A DNA stretch of 12,003 nucleotides from Candidatus Omnitrophota bacterium (lineage in GTDB: Bacteria; Omnitrophota; JACPQZ01). The stretch is from assembly GCA_016190205.1 (NCBI GenBank), contig JACPQZ010000008.1:1-12003 (forward strand), written 5' to 3'. Below, one piece after another: positions 1 through 7,481 of this stretch. The position numbers and the translations under genes were made by a program. Position 1 is the stretch's first letter. Each line of letters begins with the position of its first letter. Below the pieces are notes generated by a model, which was not told the origin of the DNA, did no database searches, and saw only the letters and a list, made by a program, of their open reading frames with translations.

Positions 1-169
1 GAGCTGTGTAGATCACCTCACGCCCCTCCCGCATCGCCTGCTTTATAGCTTCTTCAGCGATGAGTGTTTTACCGGAGCCCGTGGGCGCGGAGACCAAGAC
101 GCTTGCGCCCGCCTCGATGGACGCGATGGCCTGCTGTTGAAAGGGGTCGAGCACCAGGTTAGAGTTCAT
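1..169 (-). CDS. Ski2-like DExH-box helicase, N-terminal fragment (cut by window edge)
   Basis: Read on the minus strand from the ATG at 169, the product begins MNSNLVLDPFQQQAIASIEA and continues through APTGSGKT into ...GREVIYTA at the window edge. LDPFQ..AI..I is the Q-motif-like entry and APTGSGKT is motif I (Walker A, P-loop), followed by the motif Ia lead-in (REVIYTA). This arrangement is typical of the superfamily 2 Ski2/Mtr4-like helicases (COG4581), ATP-driven RNA or DNA unwinding enzymes; the family level is established knowledge, the exact substrate is not visible. Only about 56 residues lie in the window. The reading frame stays open upstream to a TTG at 226, overlapping the 3' end of putA by 14 bases, so a longer N-terminus (PPYEVFGNPLHDRRLRHL-) is possible. 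It lies directly downstream of putA on the same strand and may be co-transcribed. No strong Shine-Dalgarno is seen before either start. Confidence 0.82.
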   Translation of the reverse strand, partial: MNSNLVLDPFQQQAIASIEAGASVLVSAPTGSGKTLIAEEAIKQAMREGREVIYTA

Positions 170-212
170 GAGGTGGCGGAGCCTGCGATCATGTAAGGGA
201 TTCCCGAAGACC

Positions 213-3155
213 TCATAAGGGGGCAAAGCCGTGACGGAGGGTGTTTTCGGATATGGTTTGGGCCAGCACAAACTCATCCAGATACCTTGGGCCCCCGGCT
301 TTAAGACCGGTACCCGAGAGTTTAAATCCCCCGAAGGGCTGCCGCCCGACGACCGCCCCCGTGATGGAACGATTGATATAAATATTCCCAGCCTCGAACA
401 CGGCATTCACCTTTTTGATATGGGCCGGGTTTCGGGTGTAAACCCCGCCCGTGAGGGCATAGGCTGTTGAGTTGGCCATTTGGACGGCCTCATCGAAATC
501 GGAGGCCCGCATCACGGCCAGGATGGGGGCGAAGATCTCATCCTGCGCCAAAGGCGATTCGGGCGTAACGCCGGAGACGATCAGGGGTCCGAAGTAAGGG
601 CCCTCCTGCGGGAGATTGGCCTGCGGGTACTCTAAGTGAATCGTGTGGAGCGATGCTGCGATACGAGCGTACTCGCGGGCCTTCTCGAGGGCTGCAGCAT
701 CGATCAAGGGCCCCAGGAATGTGGAAGGTTTTTCGGGGCGGCCCACGCGCAGGCTTTTGGCTGCCTCCACCAGGCGCTTTAAGAAGGTATCATGGATGTC
801 TGAAAGGAGGATGGCGCGCGAGCAGGCAGAGCACTTCTGACCCTGGTATCCAAAGGCAGAGTGAATAACCCCCAGCACCGCTTCATCCAAGTCGGCATCC
901 TTGTCGACGATGATGGCGTTTTTTCCACCCATTTCTGTGATGAGCCTTTTCAAGAATTGTTCACCTTTTTTGAGCTGTCCGACCCGCTCGCGGATGGCAA
1001 GGCCGACTTCCCGCGAGCCTGTGAAGGCGATGAATTTGATGGAAGGGCTCTCGATGAGGCGTGCCCCCGCCTCTTCGCCCCTTCCTGGAAGATAATTGAG
1101 GACCCCGTCAGGAAGCCCTGCCTCTTCAAAAAGGTCCATGAGCTTCCGGGCGACAGCCGGGGACTGCTCTGCCGGTTTCATCACCACGGCGTTTCCCGTC
1201 ACGATGGCGGCGGAGGTCATGCCGGTCAAGATCGCAAGCGGGAAGTTCCACGGGGCGATGACGGCCCCGACGCCTAAAGGGCGGCAGACAAGATCGTTGG
1301 TCTCGCCGGGCACCTGCTGGATAGGTGCAGGCCGGAAAAGCCGTATGGCCTGGCGGCCGTAATAATCGAGATAGTCTATGGCTTCACAGACATCGGCGTC
1401 CGCTTCGCGCCAGCCCTTTCCGACTTCCAGGACTTCGAGCGCTGCGAGATCGAACCGGTGCCTGCGCATCCCCTCCGCCGTCTTGAAGAGAATCTCGGCG
1501 CGGGCTCGAACGCCTCTTTGTGCCCAGGCGGTCTGGGCCTTGCGGGCCGCCTCAATGGCGGCATCTGTCTCGGCCACGCCGGCGCAAGACACGGTTGCGA
1601 TAATCTCATTTAAGTCGGCAGGGTTGGTACTTTGCAGGGTCGAGTTCGTTTGCACGTCTTGACCCATCATGCGCAGGGGAAGGGTCTTTCCGCACTCGTG
1701 GTGCGCCGCTTGGATGGCCTCGCGCATGCGCCGGCGCTCATCTTCATGTGAAAAATCCAAAGGAGGCTCGTTTTGAAAGGAAGGGATGCCCTCCGTCTCC
1801 TGGGTCCCCTCGTCCAGGATGATCTGCGGTTTTGGGGCTCGCACGGTGGACCGCAGGGGGTCTCTCAAGAGGATCTCGGGAGAGGCAGTCGACTCGAGGA
1901 AGCCCTGCCTTAAAAACGACTCATTCGAGGTATTCTCCAAAAGGCGCCTTACCAGATATCCCATCCCGGGAATGAGCTCTCCGAAAGGCGTGTAGACGCG
2001 GACCGGAAGGCCCATCTCGATCAACGCCTCTTGGATGGGATCGGCCATACCGTAAAGGACTTGAAACTCCAGCTCCTTGGGGCCAAGCCCCAGCTGGTTT
2101 TTGAGCGCGGCGGCATGGGCGATGCTCCTCACATTGTGGCTTGCGATCGCGGCGTGCACGTGGGCGTGGTTTTCCAGGAGAAGCGCAGTCAGCCGCTCAA
2201 AGGAAATGTCTGTGTCATGCTTATCGACGAAAACCGGTGTAGGCCAGTTGTTTTGCCTGGCATGAATGACCTCGTAGTCCCAATAGGCGCCCTTAACGAG
2301 ACGCACGGAGACAGGGGTCCGCCGCTTCTTGGCCCATTCGATGAGGTCTACGAGCACGCGCTCCGCATCGCGGTGGTAAGCCTGGATGGCGATTCCGGCA
2401 TCCTCGGTGTCTAAAAATTCCTTTTCACCCAGCGTCTCTTTGAAGATGCGCACGACGAGATCGCGGCAGGTGTATTGCTCCATGTCCAGGCAAACAAATG
2501 CACGGGCGGCGCGGGCCTCCTTCAAGATGTGCGCGAGGCGCTGCTTGACGGCATGCACGGTGCCTTCGGTGTCCACGGGATCGAATTGCGAATAGAGGGC
2601 CGACGGTTTTATGGAGACGTTGGCCCTGTCTCCGAAGGTCTTTGCCAGGGTTTGGATGAGGTTTACCACGCGGTTCGTGTACTCATCGGCTTCCAGCTCG
2701 CTCGTGACGGCCTCACCTAAGAGATCAATGGTAAACGAAGCTCCCCCCTCCTCCATTTTCTTAAGTACCTGGCAGGCCTCCTCAATGTCTTCCGCGGCAA
2801 TGAAGTGAAGCGCCATGCGGCGCACCGCCCAGCGGACGGCATAAGCTGCCGCGCGGCCGGTGAGAAGAGACTCCCCCGCGAGGGCTCGCCCCAGCCTTAA
2901 GGGGAGCGGGAGCCGCTCCATCGTGTCGGGAAAGTATTCCTTCATGTGGTCGATGATGTCACGATGCGTCTTGAGGGCGGGGAGGACGTCCACGAATCTC
3001 AAGATCTTCACCTTGAGTTTTGGGTCTTTGAGGCACCAGGTGAGGACCTGTGCCTCCCAGTCTTTGACCTTGAGGGTGTGCGCCTTGTGGCGGAGCGCCC
3101 GGTCGAAGATCTCGCGGCCTATTGACTGGATGTGCTCTTCAAGTGCATCTGTCAT
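213..3155 (-). CDS. putA: Bifunctional proline dehydrogenase / L-glutamate gamma-semialdehyde dehydrogenase (PutA)
   Basis: Oxidises proline to P5C using FAD, then oxidises the semialdehyde to glutamate with NAD+. With the start chosen here (MTDALEEHIQSIG) it has 980 residues, matching short type B PutA proteins. Residues about 180-415 form the proline dehydrogenase barrel (SIKPSALYSQFDP, VSVRLVKGAYWDYE, LEFQVLYGMADP, YTPFGELIPGMGYLVRRLLEN). Residues about 510-975 form the aldehyde dehydrogenase domain: APWNFP, FTGSREVG, catalytic Glu about 741 in ITEMGGKNA, catalytic Cys about 775 in GQKCSACSR, and FGGFKLSGTG near the end. There is no N-terminal ribbon-helix-helix domain, so it should be a plain enzyme and not the self-regulating PutA repressor. 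The frame stays open to an ATG at 3224, but those 23 extra residues are translated from repeat DNA (3196-3222), which is why I prefer 3155. It is divergent from the ornithine cyclodeaminase gene, whose product proline would be its substrate. Confidence 0.96.
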   Translation of the reverse strand: MTDALEEHIQSIGREIFDRALRHKAHTLKVKDWEAQVLTWCLKDPKLKVKILRFVDVLPALKTHRDIIDHMKEYFPDTMERLPLPLRLGRALAGESLLTGRAAAYAVRWAVRRMALHFIAAEDIEEACQVLKKMEEGGASFTIDLLGEAVTSELEADEYTNRVVNLIQTLAKTFGDRANVSIKPSALYSQFDPVDTEGTVHAVKQRLAHILKEARAARAFVCLDMEQYTCRDLVVRIFKETLGEKEFLDTEDAGIAIQAYHRDAERVLVDLIEWAKKRRTPVSVRLVKGAYWDYEVIHARQNNWPTPVFVDKHDTDISFERLTALLLENHAHVHAAIASHNVRSIAHAAALKNQLGLGPKELEFQVLYGMADPIQEALIEMGLPVRVYTPFGELIPGMGYLVRRLLENTSNESFLRQGFLESTASPEILLRDPLRSTVRAPKPQIILDEGTQETEGIPSFQNEPPLDFSHEDERRRMREAIQAAHHECGKTLPLRMMGQDVQTNSTLQSTNPADLNEIIATVSCAGVAETDAAIEAARKAQTAWAQRGVRARAEILFKTAEGMRRHRFDLAALEVLEVGKGWREADADVCEAIDYLDYYGRQAIRLFRPAPIQQVPGETNDLVCRPLGVGAVIAPWNFPLAILTGMTSAAIVTGNAVVMKPAEQSPAVARKLMDLFEEAGLPDGVLNYLPGRGEEAGARLIESPSIKFIAFTGSREVGLAIRERVGQLKKGEQFLKRLITEMGGKNAIIVDKDADLDEAVLGVIHSAFGYQGQKCSACSRAILLSDIHDTFLKRLVEAAKSLRVGRPEKPSTFLGPLIDAAALEKAREYARIAASLHTIHLEYPQANLPQEGPYFGPLIVSGVTPESPLAQDEIFAPILAVMRASDFDEAVQMANSTAYALTGGVYTRNPAHIKKVNAVFEAGNIYINRSITGAVVGRQPFGGFKLSGTGLKAGGPRYLDEFVLAQTISENTLRHGFAPL

Positions 3156-3195
3156 AATAGAAGTGATATAATCAACACTTATTAATTGGTTTGCT

Positions 3196-3330
3196 GCTGG
3201 TCGCTCGTCGCTGGTCGCTAGCAAACAAAAACTTCGTCAGCTGTTAAGTAGCAACTTCATGTTGCCAGCGAGCACTTACTAGCGACTGCTTTTCTGCCAG
3301 CGACTAGAGACCAGCGACTAGCGACTGACG
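3196..3330. repeat. Short direct and inverted GCGAC/CTAG repeats in divergent spacer
   Basis: The spacer between putA and the next gene holds degenerate units of one theme. GCTGGTCGCT occurs at 3196-3205 and 3210-3219. On the other side, CCAGCGACTAG occurs at 3297-3307 and 3311-3321, and CTAGCGACTG at 3279-3288 and 3318-3327. The two sides are roughly inverted relative to one another (CGCTGGTCGCTAG at 3209-3221 versus CTAGCGAC/CCAGCGAC on the right). Between them is a small hairpin, GCAAC-TTCAT-GTTGC (3251-3265). It carries no gene. It may be a dispersed intergenic repeat family and could fold into a long imperfect cruciform. Any promoters for the two flanking genes must lie in or beside it; none is convincing. 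Confidence 0.7.
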
Positions 3331-3349
3331 TTTGTGTTAGAGAGTCAAC

Positions 3350-4561
3350 ATGCCTTCCCAAACCGTTACCATAAGAGGCCACATCATCGACTCCCTCATC
3401 CTGCCCAAGATCCTGGACGAGATCATGGATGCGTCCGGGAGCTTCAAGATTGAGCACATCCGCATCGGCCAGAAAAAGACGGATACCAGCACCGCCCAGG
3501 TAAAAGTATCTGCCAACACGGCGCCGCACCTTGCAAATATCATCAGGCGCATATCAAAAATCGGCGCCGTGCCGGTGGCCGAAGAAGATGCAAAGCTCGA
3601 ACCGGCGCCGCGGCATGGCGTCTTTCCCGAAGACTTTTATTGTACTACAAATCTAATCACGTGGGTGCACTTTGAGGGGCGCTGGATACCGGTCCGGAAC
3701 ATCGAGATGGACTGCGGCATCGTCATCCAAAAAGGAAAGGCCTGGTGCACTCCGGTGGGAAAAGTGAGGCGCGGCGAGCGTGTGGTCTGTGGACACGCAG
3801 GGGTCAAGGTCATACCGCTCGAGCGTTCGAGAAAAAGCGAAACCTTTCAGTTTATGACGAGCTCCATCTCTTCAGAAAAACCCAAGGGCCGCATCATCCG
3901 GGGGCTCGCCCGGGAAATCCGGGAAGTGCGGCGCAGGGGCGGGAAGATTTTAGTGGTGGCGGGGCCTGCGGTAGTCCACACGGGGGCAGGGCGTTACCTC
4001 GAGCAGATGATCCGGATGGGATATGTGCAGGTCCTCTTCGCAGGGAATGGGCTCGCGACGCATGATATGGAATACGCGCTCTTCGGAACTTCACTGGGTG
4101 TTAACTTAGATAAAGGAGAGCCGGAGAAATACGGCCACGACCACCACATGCGCGCCATCAATGCGATTCGCGCGGCCGGCGGAATCCGCCGTGCGGTGCG
4201 GAAAGGGCTCCTCAAAAAAGGCATCATGCATGCGTGCGTCCAGAAAGGGGTTCAGGTTGTGCTGGCTGGGTCTGTTCGTGACGATGGACCTCTGCCCGAT
4301 GTTATCACAGACGTCATCGAGGCCCAGGACGCCATGCGCAAGAAAATAAAAGGGGTCTCCCTGGCCCTCATGATTGCGAGCACTCTTCACTCCATTGCGA
4401 CGGGCAACATGCTGCCCGCCACCGTGAGAACCATCTGCGTCGACATCAACCCCGCTGTAGTCACCAAGGTAGCTGATCGCGGCACGTTCCAAATCCTTGG
4501 TCTCGTTACGGATACAGAGTCCTTTCTTAGGGAGCTGTGTCACGCGTTAAACCGGCGCTAA
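3350..4561 (+). CDS. TIGR00300/LOR-SDH family protein, predicted ornithine cyclodeaminase
   Basis: Predicted to convert L-ornithine to L-proline plus ammonia with bound NAD. The 403 residues match the usual length (about 400) of the TIGR00300 family, known from archaeal alternative ornithine cyclodeaminase and as the C-terminal half of cyanobacterial ArgZ/AgrE. Residues about 1-100 form the LOR/SDH N-terminal region (MPSQTVTIRGHIIDSLILPKILD). DCGIVI lies at 121-126 and GHAGVKVIP at 148-156. A nucleotide-binding segment GGKILVVAGPAVVHTGAG spans 197-214, and LFAGNGLATHDMEYALFGTSLG spans about 229-250. GHDHHMRAINAIRAAGG covers about 262-278, VLAGSVRDDGPLPDV 304-318, and the family-typical CVDINPAVVTKVADRG 363-378. 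The ATG at 3350 has a modest AGAGAG about 5 bases upstream. An older alternative annotation is lysine-ketoglutarate reductase/saccharopine dehydrogenase-related protein. The divergent putA and nearby arginine dihydrolase-like gene favour the ornithine-to-proline role. Confidence 0.88.
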   Translation: MPSQTVTIRGHIIDSLILPKILDEIMDASGSFKIEHIRIGQKKTDTSTAQVKVSANTAPHLANIIRRISKIGAVPVAEEDAKLEPAPRHGVFPEDFYCTTNLITWVHFEGRWIPVRNIEMDCGIVIQKGKAWCTPVGKVRRGERVVCGHAGVKVIPLERSRKSETFQFMTSSISSEKPKGRIIRGLAREIREVRRRGGKILVVAGPAVVHTGAGRYLEQMIRMGYVQVLFAGNGLATHDMEYALFGTSLGVNLDKGEPEKYGHDHHMRAINAIRAAGGIRRAVRKGLLKKGIMHACVQKGVQVVLAGSVRDDGPLPDVITDVIEAQDAMRKKIKGVSLALMIASTLHSIATGNMLPATVRTICVDINPAVVTKVADRGTFQILGLVTDTESFLRELCHALNRR

Positions 4562-4568
4562 ATACAGC

Positions 4569-4597
4569 TTTACAATATAATCAAATAACTGTATACT
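4569..4597 (+). promoter_or_regulatory. Predicted sigma70 promoter for the 904-residue protein gene
   Basis: TTTACA (4569-4574) and TATACT (4592-4597) are separated by exactly 17 bases; each matches the consensus hexamer at five of six positions. The predicted start of transcription lies about 40 bases before the ATG at 4645. A second TATAAT (4576-4581) lies inside the spacer but has no acceptable -35. The presence of a promoter here suggests that the exported-protein gene is not simply read through from the upstream cyclodeaminase gene. No clear terminator hairpin follows the upstream stop at 4561. Confidence 0.5.
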
Positions 4598-4644
4598 ACA
4601 TCTTATTCGAAGTTCCCGCCCCTGTATTACCCAATTAACCGGAA

Positions 4645-7359
4645 ATGGATAAGTCAAAGATAATGATAAGGAATTTCTTCGTCATAAACTGCCTGTTAGC
4701 AGTTGCGTGCACCCATGCATGCCTGGCAGACACCATAAAACAACCTACACTACTTGACGAAGACTCCCAGGTAATAATGACGAGCTTGGAGGCAGCGCAA
4801 AGGCTTAAAAGAATTGCCATGGTTTTGCAATTTGAGCGTTCGGATAGTATCGAGATCCGTCATCTTTTAGATGGTCCGCTTAGAGGTTTTAGTGTGACTC
4901 AAGGAGAGGGCACCCTTAAGATTCAAGCCCAGGAAGGTCCACAATTTCTCCTTGCAAGCGGCGCAGGCCCCGCCGCGCTTTTTGAATCGGGTGACGTGCT
5001 GAACCTCGGTGACGGAATCACGTTGCATGTGCTCTCCCAGCGCGTGGCTCGGGTTCCGGACGGTGACGGCGTGCGTGTGCCCCGTGGCGCAGAAGTCGAA
5101 GGTGTGCTTAAGGAACTTCGAAGTAGAGACAGGGAGAAAATTAAGAATGCAATTCGGAAAGTGCTTTTGTGGACGGAGACCCTTTCCTCCGGCAAGGTGG
5201 GCAAGCCGCTCGAGAAGCGTTCGCGCGAGCTTGTCGAGCAGCTGCGTCGAAGCATGTCTAAACAGACTGGCGATGAGACTACGCGGATGAGTCAAGAGGC
5301 CCTGCTTGCACTGGCAGAACGGTGGAGATGGGGCTTGGGGTTGTTTGCGCACTTGAGGTTAGAACCTAACGAGATCGGGCTTCCGGCACTTCTTGATTGG
5401 GAAGACTTCGGCCGTTTTTTAGAGGCATGGGGGCAAATACGGATGCTCCCGCAGTTTAATGAGCTTACCTTGGGGGCCCGGGCCGTCCTTCGTTCCTACC
5501 TGCTCGAGGGAACATCGGCCGAGGATTCGCCCTCGCTTTTGCTCGAGGCCGGAGAGGGATATATGACCTACCTGGCGCATTTGGAAGCACTGGATCGGAT
5601 TCTTGGTTTTCCCCAAGCGTCCGTTGATCTTGCATACCCCAGCGACTATCAGAAGGATTTCAGGGCGGCGGTGGGGCCGGCGGTAGCCTTTTCCTTCGGT
5701 GTGGGCCCGCATGAAATGGCGCCTGTTGAATATTCCCAAAGAGAGAGGCAGGCCCTCATCCGCCTTTTGCCTGCCTATCCCAGCGTACTGATGCACCTCA
5801 TCAGGCAGTTTGTGAAGCAGGCACGTATCGATGCCGTCCGGACCATACCCGTGTACCACTTCGCTTTGACGCCCACCGAGGATATTGTCCCTTTGGCACT
5901 CGCGCTTTTCTTTCATCGGGAATGGGGACCCATGGCTATTCCAGAAGGGTGGATCGCCGAGGGCGATATTACCTTTCCGGGCATACGCATCCGGAGACAA
6001 GGGATGGTCGATGCGTTTAGCGGAAAAAAAGGCAGCGCGGCATACCTTTCGCTTGCGGTTGAGCCGCTGGATTATGTGACCTATGGAGGAACGAAAACGG
6101 AGAGAGATTTCTCCCGCATCGGTCGCGCACCTTACATGCGAATTCTTCAGGACGTTCCTACATTTCTGGTTGCCTCACAGACGGGTTTTGAAGACCCATT
6201 GGGGAAGGCGTTTGTCCAGTTCCGTGTCGGATGGTATACGCTCTTGAGAGATATCGATTACCCGGCGCTGAATAACTGGGTCAATAGCGCAATGAGAGGA
6301 GTGCGCTCCGAGGAATTCACGCGCCAACACAGCCTCGCTTTTTATCAAGCGAGTCAGGCTATGTTTGACGAGATCACGGGCATGGATCCCGAAGAGGCCA
6401 GATCCGGTCATGTGGATATAGAAAATATCCCGTCGGGCAACGAGGAGTTTCGCATAAAGCTTCGCGCGCTCTTGGACGATACGAGGCAGTCTGTTGGGGA
6501 GGCCCTCTTTTCCGACGACAGAATTCATGACCGCCTGGGCTCGTATCGCGAGGCGCGTGCGCCCAAGAATTTAAGTGACAATTTTGCGGCCTTGGTGAAT
6601 GCCTTAAAAGGGCAGGTTTTCAGGGTGCCGGATGAATCCTATGAATATAGGCGCACTCTGGCTGCGCTCAAGGTCCTTGCTCCTCAGAAGGCAGCGGACA
6701 TTCAGACAGCGCTCGAGACGGTGAGGCAAAGGCAGGCGGGTATCCAATCTCCAGAAGACCCCGGGGGACTGTCTGCGGGGGACGGAGTGCTTGCTGAAGT
6801 GAGTAAAGCCCTATTGTTTGAAGAGCGCATCGAGCCCATCCGCTCGACCCTCGAACGCGCCCGCTCGGGCGAGATCGGTTGGCGTGATGCAGCGCGCCGG
6901 ATTTCCGAGGGCGCCGCTTCCCTGACGACATTTCATGCAGTGGTTGCAGTGGGGGAGGGCGCTGCATCCTTTATTGATCAGCACGTCCTTGAAGAAAAGA
7001 CACTTCTACGTGTGGCCCTTGTTCCGACAGAGGATATCCCAGGATGGAACAAGGCGCATCCCGGCTGGCGGGCGGTTCACGTCAATATGGTATTGTCGGC
7101 GGAACGCAAGGTTTCCGTTCCCAAACTGCTCCCCATTTTGAAAGAGCAGTATGGAGTTGGAAATGTGGGCATTCTCTTTACCCTTTTTGACGATGCATGG
7201 ATTGATCTTAGAGACCCCCATGACCCCACGGCTTGGGACATTCAGCGCTTCCTCACCGAAATCCATGCCGCGCAGGAACTTTTGCGAACCGGCACTCCTA
7301 CCCTGGATAATTACCGGGAGTTTTACAGAGCCGCAGCGCTTACCCGAGTCGCCGCCTGA
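4645..7359 (+). CDS. Large predicted exported protein of unknown family (904 aa)
   Basis: I do not recognise this family. The N-terminus has a basic stretch (MDKSKIMIRN) followed by a hydrophobic segment (FFVINCLLAVACTHACLA), consistent with a Sec signal peptide. Cleavage after ACLA, or lipid attachment at the Cys of LLAVAC, are both possible but the lipobox is imperfect. No other membrane segment is evident. Residues about 40-125 look beta-rich and glycine-containing. About 125-230 and 620-750 are charged and helical (for example LKELRSRDREKIKNAIRKVL and RRTLAALKVLAPQKAADIQTAL), and the rest is mixed. A nine-residue segment recurs with seven identities: FALTPTEDI (ending near residue 414) and VALVPTEDI (ending near 798). 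No catalytic motif is recognised. An internal start at Met7 (4663) is equally good; neither has a strong ribosome binding site. It sits between the predicted cyclodeaminase and arginine dihydrolase genes, but nothing in the protein itself shows a link to arginine. Confidence 0.8.
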   Translation: MDKSKIMIRNFFVINCLLAVACTHACLADTIKQPTLLDEDSQVIMTSLEAAQRLKRIAMVLQFERSDSIEIRHLLDGPLRGFSVTQGEGTLKIQAQEGPQFLLASGAGPAALFESGDVLNLGDGITLHVLSQRVARVPDGDGVRVPRGAEVEGVLKELRSRDREKIKNAIRKVLLWTETLSSGKVGKPLEKRSRELVEQLRRSMSKQTGDETTRMSQEALLALAERWRWGLGLFAHLRLEPNEIGLPALLDWEDFGRFLEAWGQIRMLPQFNELTLGARAVLRSYLLEGTSAEDSPSLLLEAGEGYMTYLAHLEALDRILGFPQASVDLAYPSDYQKDFRAAVGPAVAFSFGVGPHEMAPVEYSQRERQALIRLLPAYPSVLMHLIRQFVKQARIDAVRTIPVYHFALTPTEDIVPLALALFFHREWGPMAIPEGWIAEGDITFPGIRIRRQGMVDAFSGKKGSAAYLSLAVEPLDYVTYGGTKTERDFSRIGRAPYMRILQDVPTFLVASQTGFEDPLGKAFVQFRVGWYTLLRDIDYPALNNWVNSAMRGVRSEEFTRQHSLAFYQASQAMFDEITGMDPEEARSGHVDIENIPSGNEEFRIKLRALLDDTRQSVGEALFSDDRIHDRLGSYREARAPKNLSDNFAALVNALKGQVFRVPDESYEYRRTLAALKVLAPQKAADIQTALETVRQRQAGIQSPEDPGGLSAGDGVLAEVSKALLFEERIEPIRSTLERARSGEIGWRDAARRISEGAASLTTFHAVVAVGEGAASFIDQHVLEEKTLLRVALVPTEDIPGWNKAHPGWRAVHVNMVLSAERKVSVPKLLPILKEQYGVGNVGILFTLFDDAWIDLRDPHDPTAWDIQRFLTEIHAAQELLRTGTPTLDNYREFYRAAALTRVAA

Positions 7360-7372
7360 CATCTGCCAGATG
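7360..7372. other. Small perfect inverted repeat after the exported-protein stop
   Basis: CATCTG-C-CAGATG is a perfect 6+6 inverted repeat that begins one base after the TGA at 7357-7359. The single-base centre is too small for an RNA hairpin without opening inner pairs, and no T-run follows, so it is a poor intrinsic terminator. It could equally be a binding site for a dimeric protein upstream of the following transcription unit. Confidence 0.35.
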
Positions 7373-7392
7373 CGTATTCGTAGCTGATAAAA

Positions 7393-7410
7393 CAGGGTAT
7401 AATATCCCTG
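7393..7410 (+). promoter_or_regulatory. -10 element inside an inverted repeat, upstream of the arginine dihydrolase-like gene
   Basis: A perfect TATAAT (7398-7403) is embedded in CAGGGTATAATATCCCTG. Allowing one extra T (7398), the arms CAGGG-ATA and TAT-CCCTG pair over eight bases. No good -35 is seen at 16-18 bases upstream (the best are weak, around 7374-7382), as might be expected of a promoter needing an activator. The arrangement suggests a promoter overlapped by an operator, driving the 7482-11028 gene chain. This is inference from sequence shape only. Confidence 0.4.
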
Positions 7411-7456
7411 GGTTGTGGCTTCTCACCCCACGCTTGGCAGTTCGCGATGACCGATC

Positions 7457-7474
7457 CACGAATCACGATTCACG
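7457..7474. repeat. Heptamer tandem repeat CACGAWT in leader
   Basis: CACGAAT-CACGATT-CACG is two and a half copies of a seven-base unit; it also contains the inverted pair GAATC..GATTC. It lies just before the chosen start at 7482. If the in-frame upstream ATG at 7413 were used, this DNA would be translated as part of an unusual 23-residue leader, which argues for the later start. Confidence 0.5.
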
Positions 7475-7481
7475 GACAAAT

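Noticed and set aside
861-1277. Open frame of 138 codons on the plus strand, and many others antisense to putA and the plus-strand genes
   Set aside because: They lie wholly within well-supported genes on the other strand or in another frame, have no recognisable motifs and reflect GC-biased codon use.
3167-3172. TATAAT on the plus strand near the putA start
   Set aside because: No acceptable -35 lies 16-18 bases upstream and it is about 180 bases from the next plus-strand start.
3196-3330. Possible small CRISPR-like array
   Set aside because: Repeats are 10-11 bases, irregularly spaced, on both strands and degenerate; there are no unique spacers of constant length and no cas genes.
7360-7380. 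Intrinsic terminator after the exported-protein gene
   Set aside because: The inverted repeat has a one-base centre and is not followed by a T-run.
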